Origin: Pseudomonas sp. Irchel s3h14
GTDB taxonomy: Bacteria; Pseudomonadota; Gammaproteobacteria; Pseudomonadales; Pseudomonadaceae
NCBI RefSeq assembly: GCF_900187425.1
Contig: NZ_FYDJ01000014.1
Span: 62,001-126,000, forward strand
DNA: 64,000 bases
Direction of reading: 5' to 3'
In this document: in pieces, positions 1-9,085 of the stretch
Layout: each line of letters starts with the position of its first letter
How positions within the stretch are numbered: the first letter of the stretch is position 1
Notes under the pieces: model-generated
What the model saw: the letters and a program-made list of their open reading frames with translations, nothing else
The model's database searches: none
What the model was told of the DNA's origin: nothing
Translations under genes and position numbers: made by a program

Positions 1-113
1 GGAACCGTCCGAGCGACGCTGGCCACTGCGGTGGCCTGTGGCGGAATGTAAGGGCTGATGTGGCAAACTGTCCAGCGACTATGTAAACAAATTTATCCGA
101 AGGAAATCGGTTG

Positions 114-776
114 ATGGAATTTACCAGTGGCTTCTTGCTGAGCCTTTCGCTGTGCCTGGACATCGGCGTGGCCAATATCGCGATGATCACGTTGGCGATG
201 CAGCGTGGCTATTTTCAAGGCTTTGCGCTGGGTTTGGGGACCTGTGTCGGCGACCTGATCTACGCCGTGCTGGCCTTGGCCGGGATGACCGTTTTGCTGC
301 AATACGAAACCGTGCGCTGGGTGCTGTGGATTGGCGGTTCGGCGCTGTTGTTGTACTTCGCGGCGAAGATGATCTATTCGGCGATTCACCATGAGGCGGT
401 ATTGGCGCAGGCCGAAGACGTGGGACAGAACTCTCACCGGAAGGAGTTTTTCCGCGGGATCTTCCTCGCCATGTCGTCACCCAGTGCCATTCTCTGGTTC
501 GCGGCGGTGGGCGGCACATTGATCGCTCGTTCCGGTGGCGGTGGTGCCCTCAGCTCGGCGTTGTTTCTTGGCGGGTTTCTCTGCGCCGGGTTGCTCTGGT
601 GCGTGGCTTTGTGTTTCGCCGCGAGTCACGGCGGCAAGTTGCTGGGGGACAAACTGCTGCGTTACTCCTATATGGCATCGGCGGCGATCTTCTGCTATTT
701 CGCGGTCTACGTGATCCTATCGGGGTATAACGAGTTTGTCGGCGCAGGTGCTGTCGAGCAGTTGCATGCACTGTAA
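114..776 (+). CDS. LysE family amino-acid exporter
   Basis: This encodes a 220-residue inner-membrane protein of the LysE/RhtB exporter family, which exports amino acids or related small molecules by proton antiport. The protein has about six hydrophobic segments. The N-terminal segment carries the small-residue-rich GLGTCVGDL stretch typical of the family, and SSPSAILWF corresponds to the second conserved half (usually NPKA/NPSA). I chose the ATG at 114 over the TTG at 111 because AAGGAAA lies about 6 bases upstream. The substrate cannot be told from sequence. It stands alone, with the GyrI-like gene 67 bases downstream. Confidence 0.85.
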   Translation: MEFTSGFLLSLSLCLDIGVANIAMITLAMQRGYFQGFALGLGTCVGDLIYAVLALAGMTVLLQYETVRWVLWIGGSALLLYFAAKMIYSAIHHEAVLAQAEDVGQNSHRKEFFRGIFLAMSSPSAILWFAAVGGTLIARSGGGGALSSALFLGGFLCAGLLWCVALCFAASHGGKLLGDKLLRYSYMASAAIFCYFAVYVILSGYNEFVGAGAVEQLHAL

Positions 777-843
777 CTGGGCGAATTCGGTTTGGGTTCT
801 ATACTCCCAGCCGAACCCACTTTTTTGTTCCAGGAGTTGAGTC

Positions 844-1329
844 ATGGATGAGCACGCACGCGTCGAAGTGGTTGAGCCGCGCTTCGAACACGGTCACTTC
901 CTGCTGATTGCAGGGCTTGGTGGACGATTCAGTCAAGCAACCACCCAAGAGATTCCCGCGCTCTGGGATAAATTCATCCCCCATTTGGGCAAAATTCCGG
1001 GTCAGAAAGGTGAAGTGACCTACGGCGTCTGTTGCAATTTTGACGGCAAGGGCGGCTTCGATTACATCGCCGGGGTCGAGATCAGCAAACTCGACGATTT
1101 GCCGGAAACGTATCGCTGGGTGGAGGTCCAGCCTCAGCTGTACGCGGTGTTCGAGCACAAAGGGTCGTTGGATACCTTACCGCAGCTGTTTCAGTACATC
1201 TTCGGCACCTGGCAGCCGCAGTCCGGGTATGAGGTGTTGGATGCGCCGGAGCTGGAGCGCTACAGCGAAGACTTCAACCCGAAGCTCAATACCGGCAAGC
1301 TGGAAATCTGGGTGCCGATCAAATCTTAG
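844..1329 (+). CDS. GyrI-like / AraC effector-binding domain protein
   Basis: This is a 161-residue stand-alone GyrI-like (SOUL/Cass2-type) small-molecule-binding domain without a DNA-binding region. The family pattern is visible: an opening strand ending in FLLIAGLGGRF, a middle part YGVCCNFDG followed by FDYIAGVEI, and a C-terminal LEIWVPIK strand, as in effector domains of AraC activators. Such free domains usually bind hydrophobic or cationic ligands. GGAGTTGAGTC precedes the ATG. The ligand is unknown. A strong hairpin follows the stop codon. Confidence 0.8.
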   Translation: MDEHARVEVVEPRFEHGHFLLIAGLGGRFSQATTQEIPALWDKFIPHLGKIPGQKGEVTYGVCCNFDGKGGFDYIAGVEISKLDDLPETYRWVEVQPQLYAVFEHKGSLDTLPQLFQYIFGTWQPQSGYEVLDAPELERYSEDFNPKLNTGKLEIWVPIKS

Positions 1330-1342
1330 TGAACCAAGCCTG

Positions 1343-1368
1343 GAACGGGCACTTCACAGTGCCCGTTC
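1343..1368 (+). terminator. Stem-loop after the GyrI-like gene
   Basis: A perfect 11-base stem (1343-1353 with 1358-1368) closes a TCAC tetraloop 14 bases after the stop codon. No T-run follows, so it may be a weak or Rho-assisted terminator that separates this gene from the kdp operon. Confidence 0.5.
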
Positions 1369-1592
1369 GTGACTGTCGTTGGCCCCTCGCATCACCTCCC
1401 GCATACCGCTCGTTTCGCTCGATCTATACGCCGTCTTAATACCGCTGCCCCCAATCAGTGTCCGTCCTTGATACCCCCTCACTTACCCTGCAAGGCGCAG
1501 ATGAGAGCGCGAATTCAGTGCGTTTTTTGTACTGACGCTCTCAGCCGGTACCCGATTGCGGGTGTCCTTTCGTTTTGTCAGGGGGAGCTGTC

Positions 1593-1691
1593 TTGTTAAC
1601 ACTCGAGTTCATTTACATCGCCAGCGGCCTGTGTGCCGCCTTGTTGTTTGCCTACCTGGGTTACGCCCTTATCCGTGCAGAGAAGTTTTGA
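1593..1691 (+). CDS. kdpF: Potassium-transporting ATPase small subunit KdpF
   Basis: This encodes a 32-residue single-span membrane peptide, KdpF, which stabilises the KdpFABC potassium pump. The C-terminal half reads AYLGYALIRAEKF, closely matching the end of E. coli KdpF (YLVYALINAEAF). The start is a TTG at 1593, placed well behind a GGGGGAG ribosome-binding site; no ATG or GTG precedes the conserved part in frame. It is the first gene of the kdp operon. E. coli KdpF is 29 residues, so the length fits. Confidence 0.85.
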   Translation: MLTLEFIYIASGLCAALLFAYLGYALIRAEKF

Positions 1692-1761
1692 TGGCCGCAG
1701 TCATTGCGGCACAGGCTTTTTTATCAGCCCGCCAGGGCGGTCTTGAGAAAGGAAATCGGCA

Positions 1762-1845
1762 ATGTACGACCTGATTTTTATGGGGGTTAGCGTGGTTTTT
1801 TTTGCTGCGACAGCCATGGTCATCGTCGCCATGGGCAAGATTTGA
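1762..1845 (+). CDS. 27-residue membrane peptide between kdpF and kdpA
   Basis: A 27-codon frame starts at ATG 1762 behind GAAAGGAAATC and ends 13 bases before kdpA. The peptide begins MYDLIFMGVSVVFFAA and ends VIVAMGKI. It is one hydrophobic helix with a short lysine-bearing tail. It is not KdpF, which lies just upstream. Position, a good ribosome-binding site and the single-helix design suggest another small partner of the Kdp pump, but this is inference, and I do not recognise a named family. Confidence 0.6.
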   Translation: MYDLIFMGVSVVFFAATAMVIVAMGKI

Positions 1846-1858
1846 ACGGAGCATCGAC

Positions 1859-3565
1859 ATGTTGAGCACTATGCTGGAATTTGCGGTGATTCTCGGGTTG
1901 ATGACCGGACTCGCCGTGTTGATGGGTAAGTGGCTGACGCTGGTATTTACCGGGCGTAAACATGCCTTGGCGGAGCGCGCTACTTATCGTCTGCTGGGGA
2001 TCGATACGGCCGAAACGATGGGCTGGGCACGTTATGGCTCGGCCCTGCTGCTGTCTAATGCGGCGATGATGTTGCTGGGTTACATCGTGTTGCGCCTGCA
2101 AGTTTTCATGCCGCTCAACCCCTTGGGGCTGAACGCGCAAACCCCTGATCTGGCGTTCAACACCGCTGCGTCTTTTATCACCAACACCAACTGGCAGGCT
2201 TATTCAGGTGAAACCAGCCTGTCCAATTTCAGCCAGATGGCGGTCATCACCTTCCTGATGTTCGTCGGCGCAACGTCCGGCGTTGTGGCAGCGGCGGGTT
2301 TCATCCGCGGCCTCAGTCGGTCGAACTCCGCTGATATCGGCAACTACTGGGTGGACTTCACCCGAACGCTGTACCGGGTGATGCTGCCGCTGTGTTTTGG
2401 CATGGCGCTGGTTTATGTCTGGCAAGGCATGCCGCAAACCCTGAATTCCCAGGCACTGGCCACCACTCTGGAAGGTGCACAGCAGCAATTGATCGTCGGC
2501 GCGGTGGCGAGTTTCGAGTCGATCAAACACATCGGCACCAACGGCGGCGGCTTCTTCAGCATGAACGCCGCACACCCGTTCGAGAACCCGACTCCGCTGA
2601 CCAACATGCTGCATATCCTCAGCATGCTGTTGATTCCGTCGGCGCTGACGTACACCTTCGGCAGCATGCTGATGCGTCGCCGTCAGGGGTGGGTGTTCTT
2701 TGGCACGTTCCTGGTGATGTTCGTCGGCTTTCTGAGCATCGTTTACACGGCTGAACAAAGTGGCAACCCGCTGCTGACCCGGGTGGGCGCAGACCAGGTG
2801 CTGTCGGCCACCCAGAGTGGCGGCAACATGGAAGGCAAGGAACTGCGCTTCGGGATTGCCGACACCAGCCTGTTCGTGACCACCACCACTGGCGCAACCA
2901 CCGGTTCGGTGAACGCGATGCATGACTCGCTGACGCCCATGGGCGGCTTCGTACCGTTGGCGCAGATGATGCTCAATTGCGTGTTCGGTGGCGACGGAGT
3001 GGGGTTTATCAACCTGATCCAGTACGCGCTGCTGACGGTGTTTCTGGTGGGGATGATGATCGGCCGCAGTCCCGAATTCCTCGGCAAGAAGATCGAGGCA
3101 CGGGAGATCAAGCTGGTCATGCTTTCGGTGCTGGCGCACCCCATCTGCATTCTCGGCTTCACCGCCCTGGCGACACTCTGGCCGGACACCCTGAACAGTC
3201 TCAACAACCAGGGGCCCCATGGCTTCAGCGAGGTGCTTTATGCCTACACCTCGGGCACTGCCAACAACGGTTCGGCGTTCGCCGGATTGAACGCCAATAC
3301 GCCGTTCTTCAACACCACAATCGGTCTTGCCATGTTGCTCGGACGCTTCTTCACCATGTTGCCGATGCTCGCGGTCGCCGGTTCCTTGGCGATGAAAAAG
3401 AACATCCCGGCCGGTGCCGGCACCATCCCGACCGCCACACCGCTGTTCATGTTCCTGGTGGTGTTCGTGGTGCTGGTCGTGGGCGGCCTGACTTTCCTGC
3501 CGGCGCTCGCGCTCGGCCCGCTGGTCGAGCAACTGCAGTTGCTGTCTGGCCAGACCTACAAGTAA
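1859..3565 (+). CDS. kdpA: Potassium-transporting ATPase KdpA, channel subunit
   Basis: KdpA (568 residues, about the usual size) forms the potassium-selective channel-like part of the KdpFABC pump in the inner membrane. Signature selectivity-filter loops are visible: TNTNWQAYSGE, HIGTNGGGFFSMNAAHPFENP, TTGSVNAMHDSLTPMGG (quoted in pieces) and TSGTANNGSAFAG. The start at 1859 gives MLSTMLEFAVIL after a GGAG; an upstream TTG in the same frame would add 19 residues that overlap the preceding small peptide and is unlikely. kdpC follows after 10 bases. Confidence 0.95.
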   Translation: MLSTMLEFAVILGLMTGLAVLMGKWLTLVFTGRKHALAERATYRLLGIDTAETMGWARYGSALLLSNAAMMLLGYIVLRLQVFMPLNPLGLNAQTPDLAFNTAASFITNTNWQAYSGETSLSNFSQMAVITFLMFVGATSGVVAAAGFIRGLSRSNSADIGNYWVDFTRTLYRVMLPLCFGMALVYVWQGMPQTLNSQALATTLEGAQQQLIVGAVASFESIKHIGTNGGGFFSMNAAHPFENPTPLTNMLHILSMLLIPSALTYTFGSMLMRRRQGWVFFGTFLVMFVGFLSIVYTAEQSGNPLLTRVGADQVLSATQSGGNMEGKELRFGIADTSLFVTTTTGATTGSVNAMHDSLTPMGGFVPLAQMMLNCVFGGDGVGFINLIQYALLTVFLVGMMIGRSPEFLGKKIEAREIKLVMLSVLAHPICILGFTALATLWPDTLNSLNNQGPHGFSEVLYAYTSGTANNGSAFAGLNANTPFFNTTIGLAMLLGRFFTMLPMLAVAGSLAMKKNIPAGAGTIPTATPLFMFLVVFVVLVVGGLTFLPALALGPLVEQLQLLSGQTYK

Positions 3566-3575
3566 GGGGGCTGTG

Positions 3576-4256
3576 ATGACTCAAGTACAAACACAAACCA
3601 AGACGCAATTTCTGTTTACCGGCCTGTTGCGCCCGGTGCTGATTTCGGCGGCGTTTTTCATGCTGCTGACCGGGCTGGCGTATCCGTTGTTCACCACACT
3701 GGTGGCCAACGTGCTGTTCCCGTTTCAGGCCCAGGGCAGTCTGGTTGAACGGGATGGGTTAGTGATCGGTTCGGCGGTGATCGGCCAGCACTTCACCCGT
3801 CCCGAGTATTTCCAGGGACGGGCGAGCATGACCCTCGGTGCAGATCCACTGGACCCGAGCAAAAGCGTGGCGCAGCCGTATAACGCAGGTTCCAGTGGCG
3901 CCAGCAACCTTGGCCCTACCAGCCAGAAGTTGATCGATGCTGTGGCCGTGCGGGTCGAAGCCTACCGCCGGCAGAACGGCCTGGCGGCAGACGCGCAGGT
4001 GCCGGTGGATGCGGTCACCTCGTCGGCTTCAGGCCTGGATCCGCACATTTCGGTGGCCAACGCACAGATTCAGGCGGCGCGCGTCGCACGTCTGCGCCAC
4101 CTGCCGCAAGCCGATCTGTTGAAGCTGGTGAATACCCACACCGAACAACGCACCTTCGGCCTGCTCGGCGAACCCCGAGTCAATGTGCTGCAACTCAACC
4201 TCGCGCTGGATGCACTGACACCTGTGCATCAGCCACCCCTTGCGGCCAGTGAGTAA
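3576..4256 (+). CDS. kdpC: Potassium-transporting ATPase KdpC subunit
   Basis: KdpC (226 residues) is the single-span subunit that helps couple ATP hydrolysis in KdpB to transport in KdpA. After a short polar N-tail (Q/T-rich) there is one membrane helix near residues 17-42, then the conserved IGQHFTRPEYFQGRAS, SGASNLGPTS, VTSSASGLDPHIS and the closing LGEPRVNVLQLNLALD. It is longer than E. coli KdpC (190 residues) because of both tails. The ATG at 3576 follows AAGGGGGCTGTG. Unusually, it lies between kdpA and kdpB rather than after kdpB. Confidence 0.95.
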   Translation: MTQVQTQTKTQFLFTGLLRPVLISAAFFMLLTGLAYPLFTTLVANVLFPFQAQGSLVERDGLVIGSAVIGQHFTRPEYFQGRASMTLGADPLDPSKSVAQPYNAGSSGASNLGPTSQKLIDAVAVRVEAYRRQNGLAADAQVPVDAVTSSASGLDPHISVANAQIQAARVARLRHLPQADLLKLVNTHTEQRTFGLLGEPRVNVLQLNLALDALTPVHQPPLAASE

Positions 4257-4267
4257 GAGAAACAACC

Positions 4268-6337
4268 ATGAGTAAGCAAGCTCGTTTGCCTTTGTTCGAC
4301 CGTGGGTTGTTGCTCACGGCGTGCCTGGATGCCTTCAAGAAGTTGCTGCCCCAGGCGCAGTGGAAGAACCCGGTGATGTTTGTGGTGTACCTGGGCAGCA
4401 TTCTCACCACGCTGTTGTGGTTTCAATCACTGGGCGGCAAGGGTGAAGCCCCCAGTGGCTTCATTCTCAGCATCACGTTGTGGTTGTGGTTCACGGTGCT
4501 GTTCGCCAACTTCGCCGAAGCCCTGGCCGAGGGGCGCAGTCGGGCCCAGGCGGCCAGCTTGCGCGGGATGAAGCGCCAGACCCTGGCCAAGCTGTTGAAG
4601 CAACCCCGGCATGGCTCCGCCTGGATGCCGATGCCTTCCGGCGAACTGCTCAAGGACAATGTGGTGTTGATCGAGGCTGGCGATCTTGTGCCCCTCGATG
4701 GCGTGGTGATCGAAGGCGTGGCGTCGGTTGATGAAAGCGCGATTACCGGAGAATCGGCACCGGTGATTCGCGAGGCGGGCGGCGACTTTTCATCGGTAAC
4801 CGGTGGGACAAAAGTGCTGTCGGACTGGCTGGTGGTGCGCATCAGTGTCAACCCGGGCGAGTCATTTCTGGATCGCATGATTTCCATGGTCGAATCCGCG
4901 AAACGCCAGAAGACTCCCAACGAGGTGGCGCTGAACATTCTGCTGGTGGGCCTGACATTTTTGTTTCTGCTGGTGATCGTGACCCTGGGTCCATCCTCGA
5001 TGTTTGCGGTGGCCATGAGCGGAGGCGACGTGGTCAGCGCAACGGTACTGGTGGCGCTGCTGGTTTGCCTGATCCCCACGACCATTGGCGGTCTGTTGTC
5101 GGCGATCGGTGTGGCGGGCATGAGCCGGATGATGTCGGCCAACGTCATTGCCACCTCCGGGCGAGCCGTGGAAGCGGCGGGCGACGTTGACGTCCTGCTG
5201 CTGGACAAGACCGGCACCATCACGCTAGGTAACCGCCAGGCCAGCATTTTCCTGCCGGCGCCCGGGGTTAAGGAGTCGGAACTGGCCGACGCTGCGCAAC
5301 TGGCCTCGCTAGCCGACGAAACGCCGGAGGGGCGCAGTATCGTGGTGCTTGCCAAGCAGAAGTTCGACCTGCGGGCGCGGGACCTCAATGCCCTGGGTGC
5401 GAGCTTCGTGCATTTCACCGCGCAAACCCGCATGAGCGGCGTCGATCTGGCCGGTGGCCGGAGCATCCGCAAAGGTGCGGCAGATGCCATTCGTCTGCAC
5501 ATCGAGGCGCTGGGCGGCAGCTTCCCGTCCGCGTTGCAGGCCAGGGTCGATGAAGTCTCGCGTCGTGGCAGCACACCGCTGGTCGTATGCGATGGCCAAC
5601 AGGCCTTGGGCGTGGTGGAGCTCAAGGACGTGGTCAAGGGTGGCATCAAGGAGCGCTTTGCCGAACTGCGGCGCATGGGGATCAAGACAGTCATGATCAC
5701 CGGCGACAACCGCCTGACGGCGGCAGCGATTGCCGTGGAAGCCGGGGTTGACGATTTTCTCGCCGAGGCTCGGCCGGAAGACAAGCTGCAACTGATCCGC
5801 GACTACCAGGCCCAGGGCAAGCTGGTGGCCATGACCGGAGACGGCACCAACGATGCGCCGGCACTGGCTCAGGCAGACGTGGCGGTGGCCATGAACAGTG
5901 GTACTCAGGCCGCCAAGGAAGCGGGCAACATGGTCGATCTGGACAGCAACCCGACCAAGCTGATCGAGGTGGTGGAAGTCGGCAAACAGATGCTCATGAC
6001 GCGCGGCGCGTTGACCACCTTCAGCGTGGCCAACGATGTGGCCAAGTATTTTGCTATCGTACCGGCCGCATTCGTCGCGACCTACCCGCAACTGGGCGCA
6101 CTGAACGTGATGCACCTGAGCAGCCCGAACTCGGCGATTCTCAGCGCAGTGATCTTCAATGCCCTGATCATCGTGTTTCTGATCCCGCTAGCGCTCAAGG
6201 GCGTGACTTACCGAGCCATCGGCGCGGCGGCGTTGCTCAATCGCAACCTGCTGATCTATGGCCTGGGTGGCGTGCTGGTGCCGTTCGCGGGGATCAAGGT
6301 GATCGACATGCTGTTGGCCGGGCTCGGCCTGGTTTGA
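4268..6337 (+). CDS. kdpB: Potassium-transporting P-type ATPase KdpB
   Basis: KdpB (689 residues) is the ATP-hydrolysing subunit. All P-type ATPase motifs are present: SAITGES in the actuator domain, DKTGTIT with the phosphorylated aspartate at residue 313, MITGDNRLT, and MTGDGTNDAPALA. N-terminal LFDRGLLLTACLDAFKKL matches KdpB proteins. It starts 11 bases after kdpC and is separated from kdpD by a perfect hairpin. No key residue is missing, so the pump should be active. Confidence 0.97.
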   Translation: MSKQARLPLFDRGLLLTACLDAFKKLLPQAQWKNPVMFVVYLGSILTTLLWFQSLGGKGEAPSGFILSITLWLWFTVLFANFAEALAEGRSRAQAASLRGMKRQTLAKLLKQPRHGSAWMPMPSGELLKDNVVLIEAGDLVPLDGVVIEGVASVDESAITGESAPVIREAGGDFSSVTGGTKVLSDWLVVRISVNPGESFLDRMISMVESAKRQKTPNEVALNILLVGLTFLFLLVIVTLGPSSMFAVAMSGGDVVSATVLVALLVCLIPTTIGGLLSAIGVAGMSRMMSANVIATSGRAVEAAGDVDVLLLDKTGTITLGNRQASIFLPAPGVKESELADAAQLASLADETPEGRSIVVLAKQKFDLRARDLNALGASFVHFTAQTRMSGVDLAGGRSIRKGAADAIRLHIEALGGSFPSALQARVDEVSRRGSTPLVVCDGQQALGVVELKDVVKGGIKERFAELRRMGIKTVMITGDNRLTAAAIAVEAGVDDFLAEARPEDKLQLIRDYQAQGKLVAMTGDGTNDAPALAQADVAVAMNSGTQAAKEAGNMVDLDSNPTKLIEVVEVGKQMLMTRGALTTFSVANDVAKYFAIVPAAFVATYPQLGALNVMHLSSPNSAILSAVIFNALIIVFLIPLALKGVTYRAIGAAALLNRNLLIYGLGGVLVPFAGIKVIDMLLAGLGLV

Positions 6338-6347
6338 AAGGACTGAC

Positions 6348-6375
6348 TGCACGGCGCCGTGTATGGCGCCGTGCA
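6348..6375 (+). promoter_or_regulatory. Intercistronic hairpin between kdpB and kdpD
   Basis: An 11-base perfect inverted repeat (6348-6358 with 6365-6375, loop GTGTAT) begins 10 bases after the kdpB stop and ends just before the AAAAGGA of kdpD. There is no T-run, so it is more likely an RNA-stability or translation-tuning element than a full terminator. It could lower expression of the sensor genes relative to the pump genes. Confidence 0.55.
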
Positions 6376-6391
6376 GTTCAAAAGGATTGCC

Positions 6392-9085
6392 ATGCCCGTT
6401 ATTGATACGTTCACCGCTTCACGAGACGGCCGCCCTGATCCCGACGCGCTGTTGGAGAAGCTGCAACAGGACGAACAGGCCGCCCTGCGTGGGAAACTGC
6501 GCATCTATTTCGGTTCCAACGCCGGGGTGGGGAAAACCTGCGCGATGCTCACCGCGGCCCAACGCGAAGTGACCCTGGGCCGTGACCTGGTGGCTGGCGT
6601 GATAGAAACCCATGGCCGCCGGGAAACCGCCGAACTGCTCGCTGGCCTGGAGTTGCTGCCGCGTTATAACGTGATGCATCGCGAGTGTGCCCTCAGCGAG
6701 TTCGATCTGGATGCCGCGCTGGCACGGCGTCCGGCGGTGCTGCTGGTGGATGAACTGGCCCACAGCAATGTTCCCGGTTCGCGTCACCCCAAGCGCTGGC
6801 AGGATGTCGAGGAACTGCTGCGCGCCGGCATCGACGTCTGGACCACCCTCAATGTCCAGCACCTGGAAAGTCTCAACGATATCGTCAGCGGGATCATCGG
6901 CATCCGGGTGCGCGAGACCGTGCCCGACCATCTGTTCGACGGTGCCCATGAAGTGGTGGTGATCGACCTGCCACCCGATGACCTGCTGCGCCGTCTCAAG
7001 GAAGGCAAGGTCTACCTGCCGCCCCAGGCCGAGCGCGCGTCCCGGCATTTCTTTCGCAAGGGCAACTTGCTGGCCTTGCGCGAGCTGGCGTTGCGGCGTA
7101 CCGCTGATCGCGTCGATGCACAGATGCGCGACTATCGCCGCGAGCGGTCCATCAACTCCCTTTGGCCCGCGCGCGAGCGTTTACTGGTTGGCGTGGCAGG
7201 GCACCCTTCGGATGAACGTCTGGTTCGTGAAGCGGCGCGTCTGGCACAAAAGCTTGAGGCGGACTGGATTGTCGTTCATGTGCCTTCGGTGCAGCGACGT
7301 GGCGCGGGTGCGCACCGCTATGCCGCCGCCATGAAGACCTTGGCACTGGCCGCCGAATTCGGTGCCGACACGGCCACGCTGTCGGGCATGGACGTGGCCG
7401 AGGCTTTGGTGGCGTTTGCTCGTGAGCACAACGCCAACCGGCTGGTGCTCGGGCATTTCCCGCGCAAGGTCTGGCAGTTTTGGCACCAGTCGGTCAGTGA
7501 CCGCATCAGCCGTCGCCATCCCGAGATCGATCAGATTGTCATCGCCCATGGCCCACTGCCTATCGTGGTTGCGGTGGCGGTGAATACAGATACAGCGCTG
7601 CCGCCCAGCAGGGTTCCGGCTTATCTGTGGGCCAGCCTGGCCTGTTTTGCCGCCACGGCGGTGGCCGCGTTGCTGTTGCAGGTGTTTGACCTGGCCAACG
7701 TGGTCATGCTGTTTTTGCTCACGGTGGTGCTGGTCGCCTTGCGCTTTGGGCGAGGGCCGGGTGTCTGGGCGGCGATGCTGGCGGTGCTGTGTTTTGATTT
7801 CTTCTTCGTCCAGCCACGCTGGTCGTTTACGGTCAACGACACCCAGTACTTCTTTACCTTCGCCCTGATGCTGGGTATTGCGTTGATCACCGGGCAGCTC
7901 ACGGCACGCTTGCGTCATGAAGCCCGCACCGCTGCCAGCCGTGAACGGCGCGCGACTTCGTTGGCCAGGTTGGCTCGCGACTTGTCGGCGGCGCTGACGG
8001 TGGAGCAGATCACGGAGGTGGCGCTACGCACCTTCAGCGGCGTATTTGAAGCGCGGGTCGGGCTGACACTGCCGGACGCCGCCGACAGTGTCCACGCTCG
8101 TGGCGCGGGTGCATTTGCGATCGATGAAAACATTGCTCAATGGGTTTACGACCATGGCCAACCCGCCGGCCAGGGCACCGATACGCTGGCCGCCGCTCAG
8201 GGCCGGTATTTGCCGTTGAAGGCGCCAATGCGCGTGCGTGGAGTGTTGGTGCTCGCGCTGGCTGAGCCCGAGCGGTTGAACGGGCCTGAAGAGCAGCGCT
8301 TGCTCGAGGCCTGCATGAGCCAACTGGCGATAGCGCTGGAACGGGTGCATTTCGTCGAAGTGGCGCAAAGCACCCTGGTGCAGATGGAGGGCGAGCGCAT
8401 GCGCAATACCCTGCTGGCCGCGATCTCTCATGACCTGCGCACGCCGCTGACCACCATAATCGGCGCGGCAGACGCAGCAGCGCCCCATGCGCCGCCCGGA
8501 CCGCTGACCCAGTTGCTGGGTGGTATTCGCGATCAGGCCAGCTCCATGCAGCGGTTGATCGAAAACCTGTTGGACATGGCCCGAATGCAGGAACGCGGTG
8601 TGCGCCTCAACCGGCAATGGCACTCACTGGAGGAAATTGTCGGCAGTGCTTTGCGTCAACTGCGCGAGCCATTGGCGCGGCATGTGGTGCGCACCGCCCT
8701 GTCGCCGCTGTTGCCGTTGGTGGAAGTCGATGCGCTGTTGATCGAGCGCGTGCTGGTCAACCTGCTGGACAACGCTGCCAAGTACACCCCGGCCGGAACG
8801 CTGGTGCAGGTTGTGGCTCGGCAAGAGGAGGACAGCATTGTGCTGGAGGTGATCGACGCCGGTCCCGGTTGTCCTCAGGGCAGCACGCCTCAGAGCTTGT
8901 TCGAACCGTTCACCCGGGGTCAGCAGGAGTCGGCCGTTGCCGGCATCGGCCTTGGGCTGGCGTTGGCAAAACGGATTGTCCAGGCCCATGGCGCAACGAT
9001 CGAGGCTCAGCCTCAGGCCATCTCGGGCATCCGCTTTGTCATTACTCTACCGGCGGGTCATCCGCCTTCCATGGAATCGCTATGA
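6392..9085 (+). CDS. kdpD: Potassium sensor histidine kinase KdpD
   Basis: KdpD (897 residues) senses potassium limitation and phosphorylates KdpE. In order: the KdpD N-terminal domain with Walker A GSNAGVGKT (residues 41-49), a universal-stress-like domain, four membrane helices around residues 410-505 (DUF4118), a GAF-like region, a HisKA domain with AISHDLRTPL (His680) and an ATPase domain with NLLDNAAKYTP and GIGLGLALAK. The ATG at 6392 follows AAAAGGA. Its stop overlaps the kdpE start (ATGA), so both are co-translated. Confidence 0.96.
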   Translation: MPVIDTFTASRDGRPDPDALLEKLQQDEQAALRGKLRIYFGSNAGVGKTCAMLTAAQREVTLGRDLVAGVIETHGRRETAELLAGLELLPRYNVMHRECALSEFDLDAALARRPAVLLVDELAHSNVPGSRHPKRWQDVEELLRAGIDVWTTLNVQHLESLNDIVSGIIGIRVRETVPDHLFDGAHEVVVIDLPPDDLLRRLKEGKVYLPPQAERASRHFFRKGNLLALRELALRRTADRVDAQMRDYRRERSINSLWPARERLLVGVAGHPSDERLVREAARLAQKLEADWIVVHVPSVQRRGAGAHRYAAAMKTLALAAEFGADTATLSGMDVAEALVAFAREHNANRLVLGHFPRKVWQFWHQSVSDRISRRHPEIDQIVIAHGPLPIVVAVAVNTDTALPPSRVPAYLWASLACFAATAVAALLLQVFDLANVVMLFLLTVVLVALRFGRGPGVWAAMLAVLCFDFFFVQPRWSFTVNDTQYFFTFALMLGIALITGQLTARLRHEARTAASRERRATSLARLARDLSAALTVEQITEVALRTFSGVFEARVGLTLPDAADSVHARGAGAFAIDENIAQWVYDHGQPAGQGTDTLAAAQGRYLPLKAPMRVRGVLVLALAEPERLNGPEEQRLLEACMSQLAIALERVHFVEVAQSTLVQMEGERMRNTLLAAISHDLRTPLTTIIGAADAAAPHAPPGPLTQLLGGIRDQASSMQRLIENLLDMARMQERGVRLNRQWHSLEEIVGSALRQLREPLARHVVRTALSPLLPLVEVDALLIERVLVNLLDNAAKYTPAGTLVQVVARQEEDSIVLEVIDAGPGCPQGSTPQSLFEPFTRGQQESAVAGIGLGLALAKRIVQAHGATIEAQPQAISGIRFVITLPAGHPPSMESL

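Noticed and set aside
1..51. A short open frame that ends in TAA at 49-51
   Set aside because: It might be the C-terminus of an upstream gene cut by the window edge, but 16 residues are too few to identify.
2204..3532. Long minus-strand frame opposite kdpA
   Set aside because: It is the GC-rich antisense shadow of kdpA; residue composition is typical of shadow frames (His, Gln, Arg) and there is no ribosome-binding site.
4423..5784. Long minus-strand frame opposite kdpB
   Set aside because: Shadow of kdpB, Ser/Arg-rich and without a known fold.
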